Below are positions 42,358 to 52,557 of a stretch of DNA of 64,000 nucleotides, one piece after another. The stretch's first letter is position 1. Every line of letters begins with the position of its first letter. The DNA lies in the NCBI RefSeq assembly GCF_002197755.1, contig NZ_NHOT01000017.1:1-64000 (forward strand), in the 5' to 3' direction. Under the pieces are notes generated by a model. The model saw only the letters and a list, made by a program, of their open reading frames with translations. It had not been told where the DNA came from and did not search any database. This DNA comes from Pedobacter sp. AJM (GTDB lineage Bacteria > Bacteroidota > Bacteroidia > Sphingobacteriales > Sphingobacteriaceae). The translations under genes were made by a program, and so were the position numbers.

Positions 42358-44557
42358 AGCACACATCCAAGAAGAGTCATCTGACTGCGGACATACCTGC
42401 ATTCAAATGATTGCATCACACTATGGTGCAGATATTCCATTGGAATACATTCGTAAGAGCTGTGGCGAACAGCGTGGTGGAGTGACCTTCCTGCATATCC
42501 GTAAAGCAGCCAACCTGATTGGCCTGGAAACTGCTGAAATACAAATTGATGCTGAAAACCTGAGGGAGATGGTAGATTTGCCGTGCATCCTGCATTGGTC
42601 ATCCCGCCATTATGTGGTACTCTATCGCATCTCAATGTCCAAAGGGAAAAGCTATTATCATATTGCTGATCCGGCTTATGGAAAAATCAGGCTCAATGAG
42701 CAAGATTTTCTGGAGAAATGGTATCCTGCCGGACAGGAATTTGGCTATGCAGTTGCATTTGATATTGCTGATGAAGAGAAACTCTATCAAAAACATCAGA
42801 AGCCCTCACGGTATGAAAATTATCTTTGGAAACAGGTACTCCAGTTTAAAAATACCATTATTGCCACCACATTTATCCTTTTCATCACCGGCTTGCTCAG
42901 CTACGGAACAGTTAGAACCAATCAATGGTTGATTGATTTGGGCATTGTTAAAAAAGACCACATGCTCATTATTGGCATCGTATCTTTTTTATTTCTGGCT
43001 TCCATTTCAAAAGTGTTTTCTGAAGTGCTGCATCAGTTTATTATCCAAAAATCAGCCAACAAACTTTTTATTCGCAACCTGAGAAGATTTCTTAAAAGGC
43101 TGACGGTAATTACACCCAGGTTTTTTGAACAGCATAAAATATCCGAGCTGGTACAGAAAATGGATGATCATAATAAAATTGAAGAATTCAATACCCAGGT
43201 ATTTCCTCAACTGATCTTCAATTTTAGTATGTATATTTTCTATTCCATTATCTTGTTTCCCATTAACCACTATTTGTTCTTTTGGATGTTAGCCTACAGT
43301 TTTCTTAGTGCAGGCTGGATGTCTGTTTTTAATGAGAAGAAGAAGCTCATCAATTACCAGCGTTATGATGTAGATGTTGATCAGACCAGTTTCCTCTACG
43401 AATTCATCATCGGCATGCAGGAAATCAAATTGTACCAGGGTGTAGAACAACGGCTGAATACCTGGGAAGCGAAGCAGCAAAAAGAATATGCCATTAACTT
43501 ACGCTCATTCAGGTTAAACAGCATTGAAAGCCTTGGTTTTAAAGCCTTAGGGATTCTTAACCTTTGTTGTTTTACCGCGATTGGCGCAATTATGGTCACC
43601 AGGAATGAACTCAGCCTGGGACAATTTTTTAGTATTGCTTTTATTGTCGGGCAACTCAGTGTACCCATCGAGTTCCTATCTACCTTTTTCAACGCCTATA
43701 TCAATGCACATATCAGCGGAAAGCGGATTAACTCAATTTTTGCTAAAGAGAAGGAAATCCCCGCAAACAGCACCAACCATATTCAGCAATTAAAGCACAG
43801 TACAGCTCTCTCAGATCAATACATTTCATTCCGGAATATCAGCTTCTCTTACGACATCCTGACCATGACACCGGTATTGCATAACTTTGACCTGGACCTG
43901 AAAGTTGGTGAAGTCACCGCGATTGTAGGGGAAAGCGGAAGTGGAAAGAGTACCATTGCAAAAATTCTGCTCAGGTTGCTGGAAGTCGATCAGGGCGAAA
44001 TTTTTTATGGAAGCCAGGATTTGAGTGAAGTGGCACCCGATCATTGGCGTAAAATCTGCGGGGCAGTGTTTCAGGACGGGATGATCTTTTCTGATAGTAT
44101 TATCAATAATATCTGTTTGGATCAATCCGCAGTTCATCTGGATAGGGTTCGCTGGGCCTGTGAAATTGCCGAAATAGACAGCTACATCAATACATTGGGA
44201 AATGGCTACCACACCAACCTGTCACAATCTGGAATTAACTTGAGCAAAGGGCAATACCAGAGGTTACTCATTGCCAGGGCTGTGTACAACACACCAGAGA
44301 TATTGATTTTTGATGAAGCCACTAGTGCACTGGATGCCAAAACAGAATACCGTGTGATGGAAAACCTTTGGAGAAATTTTAAAGATAAAACAGTTTTAAT
44401 CATTGCGCACCGCCTGAGTACCATCATGAATGCAGATCAAATCATTTTCATGAAAAATGGTCAAGTAGCAGAAGTGGGCACTCATGAACAGCTGATGCAG
44501 AAAAGGGGTGGCTATTTTGACCTTTTTAATTATCAGATATCAGCGGTAGTTTGCTAA
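42344..44557 (+). CDS. C39 peptidase-containing ABC exporter (PCAT type)
   Basis: 737 residues from a TTG at 42344 that overlaps the preceding gene by 14 bp. The N-terminal C39 protease has Gln9, Cys15 in SSDCGHTC, His89 in SSRHYVVLY and Asp109 in IADPAYG. A six-helix membrane domain spans about 165-460, and the ATPase has Walker A GESGSGKST, signature LSKGQ and Walker B ILIFDEATSALD. Such exporters cleave leaders after GG and pump the product over the inner membrane. It therefore explains the GG at the same place in all six precursors. Confidence 0.94.
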   Translation: MKRFKAHIQEESSDCGHTCIQMIASHYGADIPLEYIRKSCGEQRGGVTFLHIRKAANLIGLETAEIQIDAENLREMVDLPCILHWSSRHYVVLYRISMSKGKSYYHIADPAYGKIRLNEQDFLEKWYPAGQEFGYAVAFDIADEEKLYQKHQKPSRYENYLWKQVLQFKNTIIATTFILFITGLLSYGTVRTNQWLIDLGIVKKDHMLIIGIVSFLFLASISKVFSEVLHQFIIQKSANKLFIRNLRRFLKRLTVITPRFFEQHKISELVQKMDDHNKIEEFNTQVFPQLIFNFSMYIFYSIILFPINHYLFFWMLAYSFLSAGWMSVFNEKKKLINYQRYDVDVDQTSFLYEFIIGMQEIKLYQGVEQRLNTWEAKQQKEYAINLRSFRLNSIESLGFKALGILNLCCFTAIGAIMVTRNELSLGQFFSIAFIVGQLSVPIEFLSTFFNAYINAHISGKRINSIFAKEKEIPANSTNHIQQLKHSTALSDQYISFRNISFSYDILTMTPVLHNFDLDLKVGEVTAIVGESGSGKSTIAKILLRLLEVDQGEIFYGSQDLSEVAPDHWRKICGAVFQDGMIFSDSIINNICLDQSAVHLDRVRWACEIAEIDSYINTLGNGYHTNLSQSGINLSKGQYQRLLIARAVYNTPEILIFDEATSALDAKTEYRVMENLWRNFKDKTVLIIAHRLSTIMNADQIIFMKNGQVAEVGTHEQLMQKRGGYFDLFNYQISAVVC

Positions 44558-44777
44558 ATCACGCCAGTAGTTATAGCAAAGCTTATTCATCCATCACGAT
44601 CTTGGAACATTTTCCAAATATTCAAATGAACGATTCTCTTAAATTTTGCAGTACTTCAGAATTGATCAGGCAATTGCTATCTTGAAACTTATTCGTGAAC
44701 AAGTCACTGCGAGCTGGCTTTTTCAGCTGGCAAAACAATCTCCTTGTAGTGATACAAAGAATAGGCAATTAGATATG

Positions 44778-44947
44778 AACCACCCCGCCCAGCAGGCTCC
44801 CCTCTTTTGAAAAAAGGAGGGGTGTAGCGAATAACCTATCAATTAATTTGAATCCTTTGTTTAAAGTAGTATGCCAAGGCATCGTAATCGGCCAGCCAGT
44901 CATAAAACCATTTTTTAGATATTGGTCATTTCGGCTGAAAAGTTAAG
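44778..44947. repeat. Right copy of the ~170-bp direct repeat flanking the RiPP island
   Basis: Same orientation as 33872-34040. The shared part from about 44824 onward differs by two substitutions and one inserted A, plus more changes in the hairpin-rich first 46 bp. The match stops abruptly after AAAAGTTAAG at 44947. The duplicated small-gene tail here is frame-broken. Confidence 0.88.
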
Positions 44948-45089
44948 TTAATGTTATAAATTTTATTGATTATTGATTTGCATCGCCAATTTAAAAGACA
45001 AAAATTTAATTCACTAGATAATTTTCAAGAACAGAGTGTAAGCAGAGGCTGACTTTACCATTTTGGATAGATGATTTGAAACCCTTTTT

Positions 45090-45184
45090 CCCGAAACAAA
45101 AAAAAGTTTCAAGGAAAAGTGTTTCGGGTTGGAGAAACAATTTATCGAGAAACAAAAAAAAGTTTCTTGCAATTTTGTTTCTCG
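45090..45184. repeat. Two related stem-loops sharing an 18-nt palindrome
   Basis: Stem-loop 1 pairs CCCGAAACA (45090-45098) with TGTTTCGGG (45120-45128). Stem-loop 2 pairs CGAGAAACAAAA (45146-45157) with TTTTGTTTCTCG (45173-45184). Inside each lies the identical palindrome GAAACAAAAAAAAGTTTC (45093-45110 and 45149-45166), which could form an alternative hairpin. The block lies about 260 bp before the sigma factor gene. Function unknown. Confidence 0.7.
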
Positions 45185-45441
45185 GAGAGCATGTGTAATT
45201 TTTATTTATGGAGTGAAAAAGTTTTTAGATAGGCTGTGATAAAGGTTCCTCTCATCTTGCAAAGGTGAAGGGTAGGTTCCCGGAATCTACCTCCTCATCT
45301 ACCTGAATACTGGCTTTTACACCAGGATTTAAACGCAATATTAAACCCGATTTCTTCTGGTGATAAACATTGCTGTTGATATTTTTCAGCAAACAAAATC
45401 AGCATGCTGAATGAAACTATTTTTTTATACTTTTACTCACT

Positions 45442-46026
45442 ATGAGCAACGGGCATAAACATACCGATGAGGAACTTGTCATCCTTTTGAAGGAAAACGA
45501 CATGGTTGCTTTCAAGGAGATTTATGTCCGGTATTGGTATGATTTGTATCTGATTTCCAATAAGCGGCTGAGGTCTAAAGAAGCTTCCGAAGAAATTATC
45601 CAGAATTTTTTTACCCTGTTCTGGATCAATCGCAAAAAAATAAACATCAGGGGTGCCTTAAAGGCTTATCTCCATACTTCCATCCGTTATTCGGTGATTG
45701 ATTACCTGGCCAGGGAAGCAACCCGGAACAATTACCTGGAATTGCTTTCTTTTAGTTATACGGAAACAGCCAATACTACTGAAGAGACGGTGTTTTTGCA
45801 TGAGGTAGAAGATGGAATCAACCAGGTGATCTCGAAATTACCTGCAAAGTGCCGGCGGGTGTTTGAATTGAGCAGGCAGCATCATAAATCAAATAAGGAA
45901 ATCGCTGAATTATTAGGCATCTCTGAGAAAACAGTGGAAAACCATATCACCAATGCACTGAAACTTTTCAGGTTGCACTTTAAGGAAGTTCTGATCGCTT
46001 CATCCTTCGCCTGGCTGCTGTTTTAG
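45442..46026 (+). CDS. ECF RNA polymerase sigma-70 factor (Bacteroidetes FecI-like)
   Basis: 194 residues. Region 2 is FKEIYVRYWYDLYLISNKRL...EIIQNFFTLFWINRKKI; region 4 is LPAKCRRVFELSRQHHKSNKEIAELLGISEKTVENHI, a clear helix-turn-helix. Followed by a FecR gene and an STN-containing SusC gene, it is the cytoplasmic output of a cell-surface signalling relay that should switch on the downstream glycan locus when substrate binds the receptor. Confidence 0.94.
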   Translation: MSNGHKHTDEELVILLKENDMVAFKEIYVRYWYDLYLISNKRLRSKEASEEIIQNFFTLFWINRKKINIRGALKAYLHTSIRYSVIDYLAREATRNNYLELLSFSYTETANTTEETVFLHEVEDGINQVISKLPAKCRRVFELSRQHHKSNKEIAELLGISEKTVENHITNALKLFRLHFKEVLIASSFAWLLF

Positions 46027-46116
46027 CCGCACTAAAATTTTTTTATTTTTTTTTGGGGGCAAAAGCCTGTCCAACCGACTATACCATTAACCAACCAAAT
46101 ATAATTGAAAACCAAT

Positions 46117-47283
46117 ATGGGCAAATCAATAGCCTTGTCCTTAATCAGAAAATATCTTTCAGGCAGCTGTACGGCCAGTGAAGCCGCAACGGTTGAACAT
46201 TGGTTTGATCTGATGGATGCCGTGCCAGATCATATTTCAGGTCTGACAGATGAGGAGCGTGTGCTGATGGAAACCAAAATCTTTGAACGCATCCTCCGGA
46301 ACATCGAAGCAGAGTCGCATCAAAAACCAATCTTCATACCTGAAAAGTCAAGCTATTCCTGGAAAGTTCTTGCAGTTGCCGCATCACTGTTTTTATGCTT
46401 AAGCATGGCTTTGCTCTGGATGCAATACTCCTCCTCATTTTCTCCGGAGAAAAGCTTTAAATCAAGTCAATCTGCAAGCATCCTCCCGGGAGGAAATAAG
46501 GCCGTACTCACCCTTGATGACGGATCTTCATTGGTACTTACTGATGCAAACCTGGGCAAGGTGGCTGATCAGTACGATATGAGTGTGGTCAAAACCGCTG
46601 AAGGAGAGCTGAGCTATAAGAAAAGGAAGGGAGAAAATCCTTCTGAAATGGTATACAACACCATCACAACACCTGTTGGCGGAAAATACAGCGTGATATT
46701 GCCGGATGGAAGTAAAGTCTGGCTAAATGCCAAGTCTAGTCTGAGGTTCCCGACTTCATTTACTGGTGCAGAAAGAAATGTACAAATGACCGGTGAGGTA
46801 TATTTTGAGGTCGTGAAGAATCCGAAGCAACCTTTTAAAGTGCGATCCGGCGGAACCGAAATCAGTGTGCTCGGAACACATTTTAACGTGATGGCCTACG
46901 ACGATGAAGCTGATCAGAAAACAACACTGCTGGAAGGTCGTATTCATTTATCCTCAGGAAACTTTTCAAAACTGTTGAAACCTGGTCAGCAAGCCAGTGT
47001 AAATCCGTCATCCGCGATTAAAGTCAGCGACAATACTGATCTCGAAGCGGTAATGGCCTGGAGAAACGACCTTTTCATTTTTAAGGATATGGAGATCAAA
47101 GAAATTGCCCGGCAACTTTCCCGATGGTATGATATCCGGGTGGTATTTAAAGGAACCCCTTCAAAAGTTTCCTACACCGGTACCATAGCTAAAGATGTAG
47201 CGCTTTCCGAAATGCTGAGTATGCTCCAGTTTACAGGATTAAAATACGAATTGAACGACCATGTGCTCACCATTATAGAATAA
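46117..47283 (+). CDS. FecR-family anti-sigma factor
   Basis: 388 residues from the ATG at 46117; an in-frame TTG at 46105 is less likely. A cytoplasmic N-terminal region (LIRKYLSGSCTASEAATVEHWF) precedes one membrane segment around residues 80-100 (VLAVAASLFLCLSMALLW). The periplasmic FecR domain follows (TPVGGKYSVILPDGSKVWLNAKSSLRFP, FKVRSGGTEISVLGTHFNVMAY), then a DUF4974 end (LSRWYDIRVVFKG). It should hold the ECF sigma inactive until the STN domain of the receptor signals. Confidence 0.94.
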   Translation: MGKSIALSLIRKYLSGSCTASEAATVEHWFDLMDAVPDHISGLTDEERVLMETKIFERILRNIEAESHQKPIFIPEKSSYSWKVLAVAASLFLCLSMALLWMQYSSSFSPEKSFKSSQSASILPGGNKAVLTLDDGSSLVLTDANLGKVADQYDMSVVKTAEGELSYKKRKGENPSEMVYNTITTPVGGKYSVILPDGSKVWLNAKSSLRFPTSFTGAERNVQMTGEVYFEVVKNPKQPFKVRSGGTEISVLGTHFNVMAYDDEADQKTTLLEGRIHLSSGNFSKLLKPGQQASVNPSSAIKVSDNTDLEAVMAWRNDLFIFKDMEIKEIARQLSRWYDIRVVFKGTPSKVSYTGTIAKDVALSEMLSMLQFTGLKYELNDHVLTIIE

Positions 47284-47480
47284 TGGAAAAAACTGCTTAA
47301 CCAATAATTTAACCAATATAAATAACCAAATATGAGCAACTACTACAACACTGCATAATCAACCGGCGTAACCGTTTTTAAAAAAGACCGGATTGTGTTT
47401 GCAGCACATCCGGTCATTGTAAAGGTTACTTACAAGCCCATTCAGACGACATTATAATTTAACCCAAACCCTATAAAGAT

Positions 47481-50400
47481 ATGAATTTATTTTATAGGAT
47501 CAGGCTGCTATTGCGCCGTGATTCTTACCAGATTTTATTAACAATGAGACTAACCGTGCTTCTTTTTATTCTGACTTTAATGCAGGTGAGCGCAAGTAGC
47601 TTTAGTCAGAATTTAACGCTTAAACATACCAATGCCGACATTTTTTCTGTTCTTAAGCAAATCGAAAAACAGAGTGGCTACCATTTGCTTTTCAGGCGTG
47701 CCGATATTGATGAGAAATCCAAAATCAATGTAAATGTAATCAACATGCCTGTTGAGCAGGCCATGGTGATGGTTTTAAAAAATACAAACCTGGATTTTAA
47801 GATTATTAAAAAAACAATTATTCTCAAGAAAAGAACCTATTTGCCATCAACGCAGATACAAATTCAGGAAATCGAGGTTTCCGGAACGGTCAGCGATGAG
47901 AAGGGGGTAACACTTCCCGGCGTCGCGGTTAAAGTGAAGGATTCGAAAGTGACCGCAGTAACCGATATCAACGGGAGGTATAAAATCTCTGTTCCATCCG
48001 CTACATCGATTCTGGTATTTTCTTTTGTAGGCATGGAAACCCAGGAAATTGTCCCTGGTAAAAGAAACACATTAAATGTGGTTTTGAAGAACCAAAATAC
48101 AGTACTCAGCGATGTGGTGGTAATTGGCTATGGTACTCAGAAACGTTCGGACATTAACGGATCAATTTCTTCTGTCAAGGCTTCAGATATCGAAAATGTA
48201 CCCCAGGTGAGCATCGACCAGATGTTACAGGGCAGGGCTTCAGGACTAACCATCAGCCAGAATTCAGGGGCACCCGGCAGTAATACATCCGTTCGTGTGC
48301 GCGGGATAACTTCGTTAAGCGGGAGTAATGAACCTTTATATGTGATTGATGGTGTACCCATTTCAGGTGATGCCAGCAACCAAAGTACAAGTGGAAGATC
48401 ACCCTTACAGGCCTCTTCTTCAAATGCCAATTCTCAAACTACCGTTAGTCCTTTGTCGCTGATCAACCCAAATGACATTGAATCTATCGATGTGTTAAAG
48501 GATGCCTCAGCCACTGCAATTTATGGGAACAGGGCTTCTAATGGCGTGATCATCATCACTACAAAAAGAGGAAAAACAGGAAACTCGGCTATTAATTACG
48601 ATGGCTATTACGGTTTCCAGCGCGTAGCGAAGTATATGGATGTCATGGACCTTAAGCAATATGCCAGATTGCAGAACTCGCTGGGCGACATCTATGGAAC
48701 GGGAAGAAGAGTTGAATTTGCAGATCCTTCCATATTAGGAGAAGGTACCAACTGGCAAAAAGAAATCTTCAGGACTGCGGCTCAGCAAAGTCACCAGATC
48801 GCTGTTTCTGGCGGTAAAGAGGGCTTGAACTATTATATTTCAGGTGGATATCTCGGGCAGGATGGTACCGTTATCGGGTCTGATTTCCGTCGTTACAGCC
48901 TGCGTACCAATGTGGATGCCCAGGTTAAAGAATGGTTTAAGCTGGGTATTACACTTACGGCCAGCCGTTCTGCCGAAAACGTAATCACAAGTGACAACAA
49001 TGGAATCATTTACAATGCCCTGTTGCAGGGACCTGACCTCGCAGTAACCAATCTTGATGGTTCCTATACCGGGCCGCCTTTGTCAGATCCCCTGGCTGCC
49101 GCTGCGGCATTAAATCCAGTGGCCCAGGCGCAGCAAATTAAAAATAAACTAAACAGGAGCAACATCAATACAAATATCTATAATGAAATCAAGGTACTTA
49201 AACCCCTGTCTTTAAGATCGGAACTGGGTGGCGACTTTAATTTCTCTGACAATAATGTGTTTACGCCAAGTTATTCATGGGGCCGCTTTACCAACCCAAC
49301 AGCTTCACTGCAGGAACGCCATCAGCAAAGTACATTTCTGATCTGGAAAGAATACCTGAATTACAACCAGACATTCGGAAAACACAACCTGAGTGCAATT
49401 TTAGGTTATGAAGTTCAGGAATCCACGTGGAGAGGTATAGAAGGAAGAAGGCAGGGATTTTTCAGTAATGATGTGCAATCATTAAACTTAGGGCAGGCCA
49501 TCACAGCCACCAATGATGAGTACATTGGAACACAGCGACAGGAATCTGTATATGCCCGTGCCATTTATACCTATGGTTCAAAATATAGCCTGACTTCAAC
49601 CATCCGTAAAGACAAGACCTCTAAATTTGCAGAAGGATCACAGTCTGGTTATTTCCCTTCTTTTGCTGCCTCCTGGAAATTGTCTGATGAATCTTTTATG
49701 AAGGGAATCAATAAGGTGGTGAGCGGGGTTAAAATTCGTCTTGGATATGGAGAGGTTGGTAATCAGGATGTTCCCAATTATCTGTACAGTTCTTTATTGA
49801 GGTCATCTCAGACCGGTTTGGGTACTGGTTTTCTTGCCGGACGAATTGACAATAAGGCCTTAAAGTGGCAAACCTCTATTCAATATAATGCTGGTTTGGA
49901 CATGAGTTTTCTGAACGGGAAGATCAACACCAGTATAGATATTTATAAAAAAACATCAAAAGATTTTTTGTTTCAGCTGACACTACCGGCATACCTGGTA
50001 GGCGGACCTGATTACCTGGGTGGCATTAATCCGCCTTACGTCAATCTGGGTAAAATTGATAACGTAGGTTTTGATTTGACCATCAATACCCGCAATATTG
50101 ATAATGATCATTTTAAATGGAATACCAATGTGGTTTTATCCCATTATAAAAATGAAGTGAAGGAATTGGGCAACGGGCTTACCGAATTATTTGGTACGGT
50201 AACCAATGCTTACCTGCAAACACCTGTTACGCGTACGGTTGTAGGCCGATCAGTAGGTGAATTTTATGGTTACCGGGTAAAAGGAATTTTTAAAACAGAG
50301 GATCAGCTGCGTGCTGCACCGGTTCAGTTTGGCAGAACGATTGCCAATAACAGCAACAGCACCTGGCTGGGTGATGTGCAATATGAAGATGTAAACGGTG

Positions 50401-50951
50401 ATGGCGTAGTGAACGAGAAAGACCGCACCGCGATCGGGAATCCGAATCCTAAATTTACCTATGGGATTACCAATACGTTCAGCTACAAGGCTTTTGATTT
50501 CACTGTGTTTTTAAATGGATCTTATGGAGCTAAGATCATGAATTTGCTGAACAACACCATGGGCAACCTGGCGAACGTTTATCAAAACCAATATGCTGCT
50601 TACAGCAATTTCTGGACACCTCAAAACCCGGACTCCAATATTCCTGCCCCAAAAATTGGTATTGATAATCCAAATCTGGTCGTATCTGACCGGTATGTAG
50701 AGAGCGGTTCTTTTTTAAGGATTCAAAATATGAGTCTTGGTTATAAAGTGCCCGCCGCCTGGATCAGGAAATTTAAATTCAGCAACCTGAAAGTATATTC
50801 CAGTGTGCAGAACCTGTACACCTTTACGAAATACAAAGGGTACGATCCGGAAATCGGTGCAATTAACCAAAGTGCTATCCTGAATAACATTGACCTGGGC
50901 AGATACCCGATTGCCCGGACCATCACATTTGGCATCAACGCACAATTTTAG
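47481..50951 (+). CDS. SusC-like TonB-dependent receptor with STN signalling domain
   Basis: 1156 residues. A signal peptide ends near SSFSQ. Then an STN domain (DIFSVLKQIEKQSGYHLLFR, NMPVEQAMVMVLKNTNLDF), a carboxypeptidase-regulatory domain (VSGTVSDEKGVTLPGVAVKV), the TonB box/plug with VVVIGYGTQKRSDINGSISS and VRVRGITSL, and a 22-strand-type barrel ending in GINAQF. It imports oligosaccharides through the outer membrane with SusD. The STN domain touches FecR to relay substrate presence to the ECF sigma factor. Substrate inferred from the GH9 gene: beta-1,4-glucan type. Confidence 0.96.
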   Translation: MNLFYRIRLLLRRDSYQILLTMRLTVLLFILTLMQVSASSFSQNLTLKHTNADIFSVLKQIEKQSGYHLLFRRADIDEKSKINVNVINMPVEQAMVMVLKNTNLDFKIIKKTIILKKRTYLPSTQIQIQEIEVSGTVSDEKGVTLPGVAVKVKDSKVTAVTDINGRYKISVPSATSILVFSFVGMETQEIVPGKRNTLNVVLKNQNTVLSDVVVIGYGTQKRSDINGSISSVKASDIENVPQVSIDQMLQGRASGLTISQNSGAPGSNTSVRVRGITSLSGSNEPLYVIDGVPISGDASNQSTSGRSPLQASSSNANSQTTVSPLSLINPNDIESIDVLKDASATAIYGNRASNGVIIITTKRGKTGNSAINYDGYYGFQRVAKYMDVMDLKQYARLQNSLGDIYGTGRRVEFADPSILGEGTNWQKEIFRTAAQQSHQIAVSGGKEGLNYYISGGYLGQDGTVIGSDFRRYSLRTNVDAQVKEWFKLGITLTASRSAENVITSDNNGIIYNALLQGPDLAVTNLDGSYTGPPLSDPLAAAAALNPVAQAQQIKNKLNRSNINTNIYNEIKVLKPLSLRSELGGDFNFSDNNVFTPSYSWGRFTNPTASLQERHQQSTFLIWKEYLNYNQTFGKHNLSAILGYEVQESTWRGIEGRRQGFFSNDVQSLNLGQAITATNDEYIGTQRQESVYARAIYTYGSKYSLTSTIRKDKTSKFAEGSQSGYFPSFAASWKLSDESFMKGINKVVSGVKIRLGYGEVGNQDVPNYLYSSLLRSSQTGLGTGFLAGRIDNKALKWQTSIQYNAGLDMSFLNGKINTSIDIYKKTSKDFLFQLTLPAYLVGGPDYLGGINPPYVNLGKIDNVGFDLTINTRNIDNDHFKWNTNVVLSHYKNEVKELGNGLTELFGTVTNAYLQTPVTRTVVGRSVGEFYGYRVKGIFKTEDQLRAAPVQFGRTIANNSNSTWLGDVQYEDVNGDGVVNEKDRTAIGNPNPKFTYGITNTFSYKAFDFTVFLNGSYGAKIMNLLNNTMGNLANVYQNQYAAYSNFWTPQNPDSNIPAPKIGIDNPNLVVSDRYVESGSFLRIQNMSLGYKVPAAWIRKFKFSNLKVYSSVQNLYTFTKYKGYDPEIGAINQSAILNNIDLGRYPIARTITFGINAQF

Positions 50952-50974
50952 TGACCATAAATTATTGTAAAAAA

Positions 50975-52552
50975 ATGAAATCATATCTCCTATATATATT
51001 AGTCTTCATAGCCACCATTAGCAGTAGCTGTAAAAAGGACTTTTTTAATATTCCGCCGCAGGATGCGCTTAGTGCGGATAATTTTTATCAGAATACCGAG
51101 CAGGTACAGGCCAGCACGATTGCTTTGTACAACTCCCCGTGGTTTGACTGGAATGCAAAAGCATCCTGGTGTATCTCCGAGTTGTTGAGCGGCAATGCGC
51201 ATACCTATTCTCCGGATGTGATCAATTTTGGAAACTTCTCGGTAACGGGCGACAATACCCAATTGTTGTCGGCCTGGAATTCCCTGTTCAGTGTAGTGGC
51301 CCAATCCAATGCACTCATCAACAATCTGAAATCTAAAGTTCCGGCCAGTGTACCAACTGCCGTAGTGAATAATGCCATTGGGGAGGCCCGGTTTATGCGG
51401 GCCATGGCTTATTTCTATCTGGTGAGAACCTGGGGAAATGTGCCGATTATAGAAAATAGCCTGGACCATGTCAGCAACTATCAGATCAATACCAATCCGG
51501 TAACCGATGTGTATACCTTTATCATCAATGACCTGAAGTTTGCCGAAGTGAACTGCGACAAAATGATCAGAACCGGATCTGTTTCTCAGGGTAAGGTATC
51601 CAGCGGATCTGCGTCTGCACTTTTAGCCAAAGTTTATCTGTACATGCGTGATTATCCGAATGCCCGTTTGAAAGCAGAACAGGTCATCAATAGCGGAGAG
51701 TTCAAATTGTACGGGATCGATGTTTCCGGGAAGACCTATGCTGACTTATTTAAAACAGCCAATAACAACAATGAAGAAAGTATCGCTGCTATACAATGGC
51801 TGGGCGGATCTGCCTACGGACATGGGAATGCCTTACAATCTTTCCTGGCCTATAACTCTGAAATTACGGGTACCGGAGATGGATATGGCAGCGTAACGCC
51901 ATCCATTGATTTGCTAACAGCTTTTGAGCCGGGTGATTTAAGAAGAAAACCTACGGTGATGATGCAGGGTGATGTTTACCCTGAAATTAACCAGGCCAAA
52001 GGCGGTTACACCTTACCGGCGGGAGCAGTTGCACAGGGAATGCCTGCATTTATCAAAAAGTATGTGGTAGGCACTCCGGCAGACAATGGCGGTAAAGGTG
52101 CTTCGTTTTCAACAGCGAATAATACTTATCTGATGCGTTATGCAGATGTGCTTCTGATTGAAGCGGAAGCCGTTCTTGCTGGTGCGCAAAGTACATCAGA
52201 TGCTGCAGCACTGGTGCCCTTTAATAAAATCAGACAACGGGCCGGGCTGATTCCTAAAACCTCTATTTCCATTATGGATATCTATCAGGAACGCCGTATG
52301 GAATTTGTATTTGAGGCTGATTATTGGTTTGATCTGGGCAGGTTAGACGGGTTTAATGTCACTTCCCATCCTAAGGCCATCGCCATTATTGCCAACCAGG
52401 AAAGGGGCATTTACAGCAATACTACGCCTGTAGTCATCTGGGGACAAAAATATACGCCCACTGATGCCAATTTCCGTTTGCCATACCCTACAACAGAATC
52501 TACCCTTAATCCTAAATTATTATTGCCACCGGTACCTTACAATTTTAAATAG
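50975..52552 (+). CDS. SusD/RagB-family glycan-binding lipoprotein
   Basis: 525 residues from the ATG at 50975; a GTG at 50951 touching the SusC stop is an unlikely start. A lipoprotein signal ends at SSSC with lipidated Cys19. Typical SusD features: NIPPQDALSADNFYQNTEQV at the start, AIGEARFMRAMAYFYLVRTWGNVPII (TPR-like core), LMRYADVLLIEAEAV, and IYQERRMEFVFEADYWFDLGR near the end. It caps the SusC barrel on the cell surface and binds the incoming glucan. Confidence 0.95.
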   Translation: MKSYLLYILVFIATISSSCKKDFFNIPPQDALSADNFYQNTEQVQASTIALYNSPWFDWNAKASWCISELLSGNAHTYSPDVINFGNFSVTGDNTQLLSAWNSLFSVVAQSNALINNLKSKVPASVPTAVVNNAIGEARFMRAMAYFYLVRTWGNVPIIENSLDHVSNYQINTNPVTDVYTFIINDLKFAEVNCDKMIRTGSVSQGKVSSGSASALLAKVYLYMRDYPNARLKAEQVINSGEFKLYGIDVSGKTYADLFKTANNNNEESIAAIQWLGGSAYGHGNALQSFLAYNSEITGTGDGYGSVTPSIDLLTAFEPGDLRRKPTVMMQGDVYPEINQAKGGYTLPAGAVAQGMPAFIKKYVVGTPADNGGKGASFSTANNTYLMRYADVLLIEAEAVLAGAQSTSDAAALVPFNKIRQRAGLIPKTSISIMDIYQERRMEFVFEADYWFDLGRLDGFNVTSHPKAIAIIANQERGIYSNTTPVVIWGQKYTPTDANFRLPYPTTESTLNPKLLLPPVPYNFK

Positions 52553-52557
52553 TTATT

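Larger units (their letters stand above)
44558..45441. other. Non-coding gap after the exporter
   Basis: 884 bp with no supported gene. It holds a GTCACTGCGA-type repeat (about 44702-44745), the right copy of the island direct repeat (44778-44947), two related stem-loops (45090-45184) and presumably the promoter of the sigma factor gene at 45442. Confidence 0.7.
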
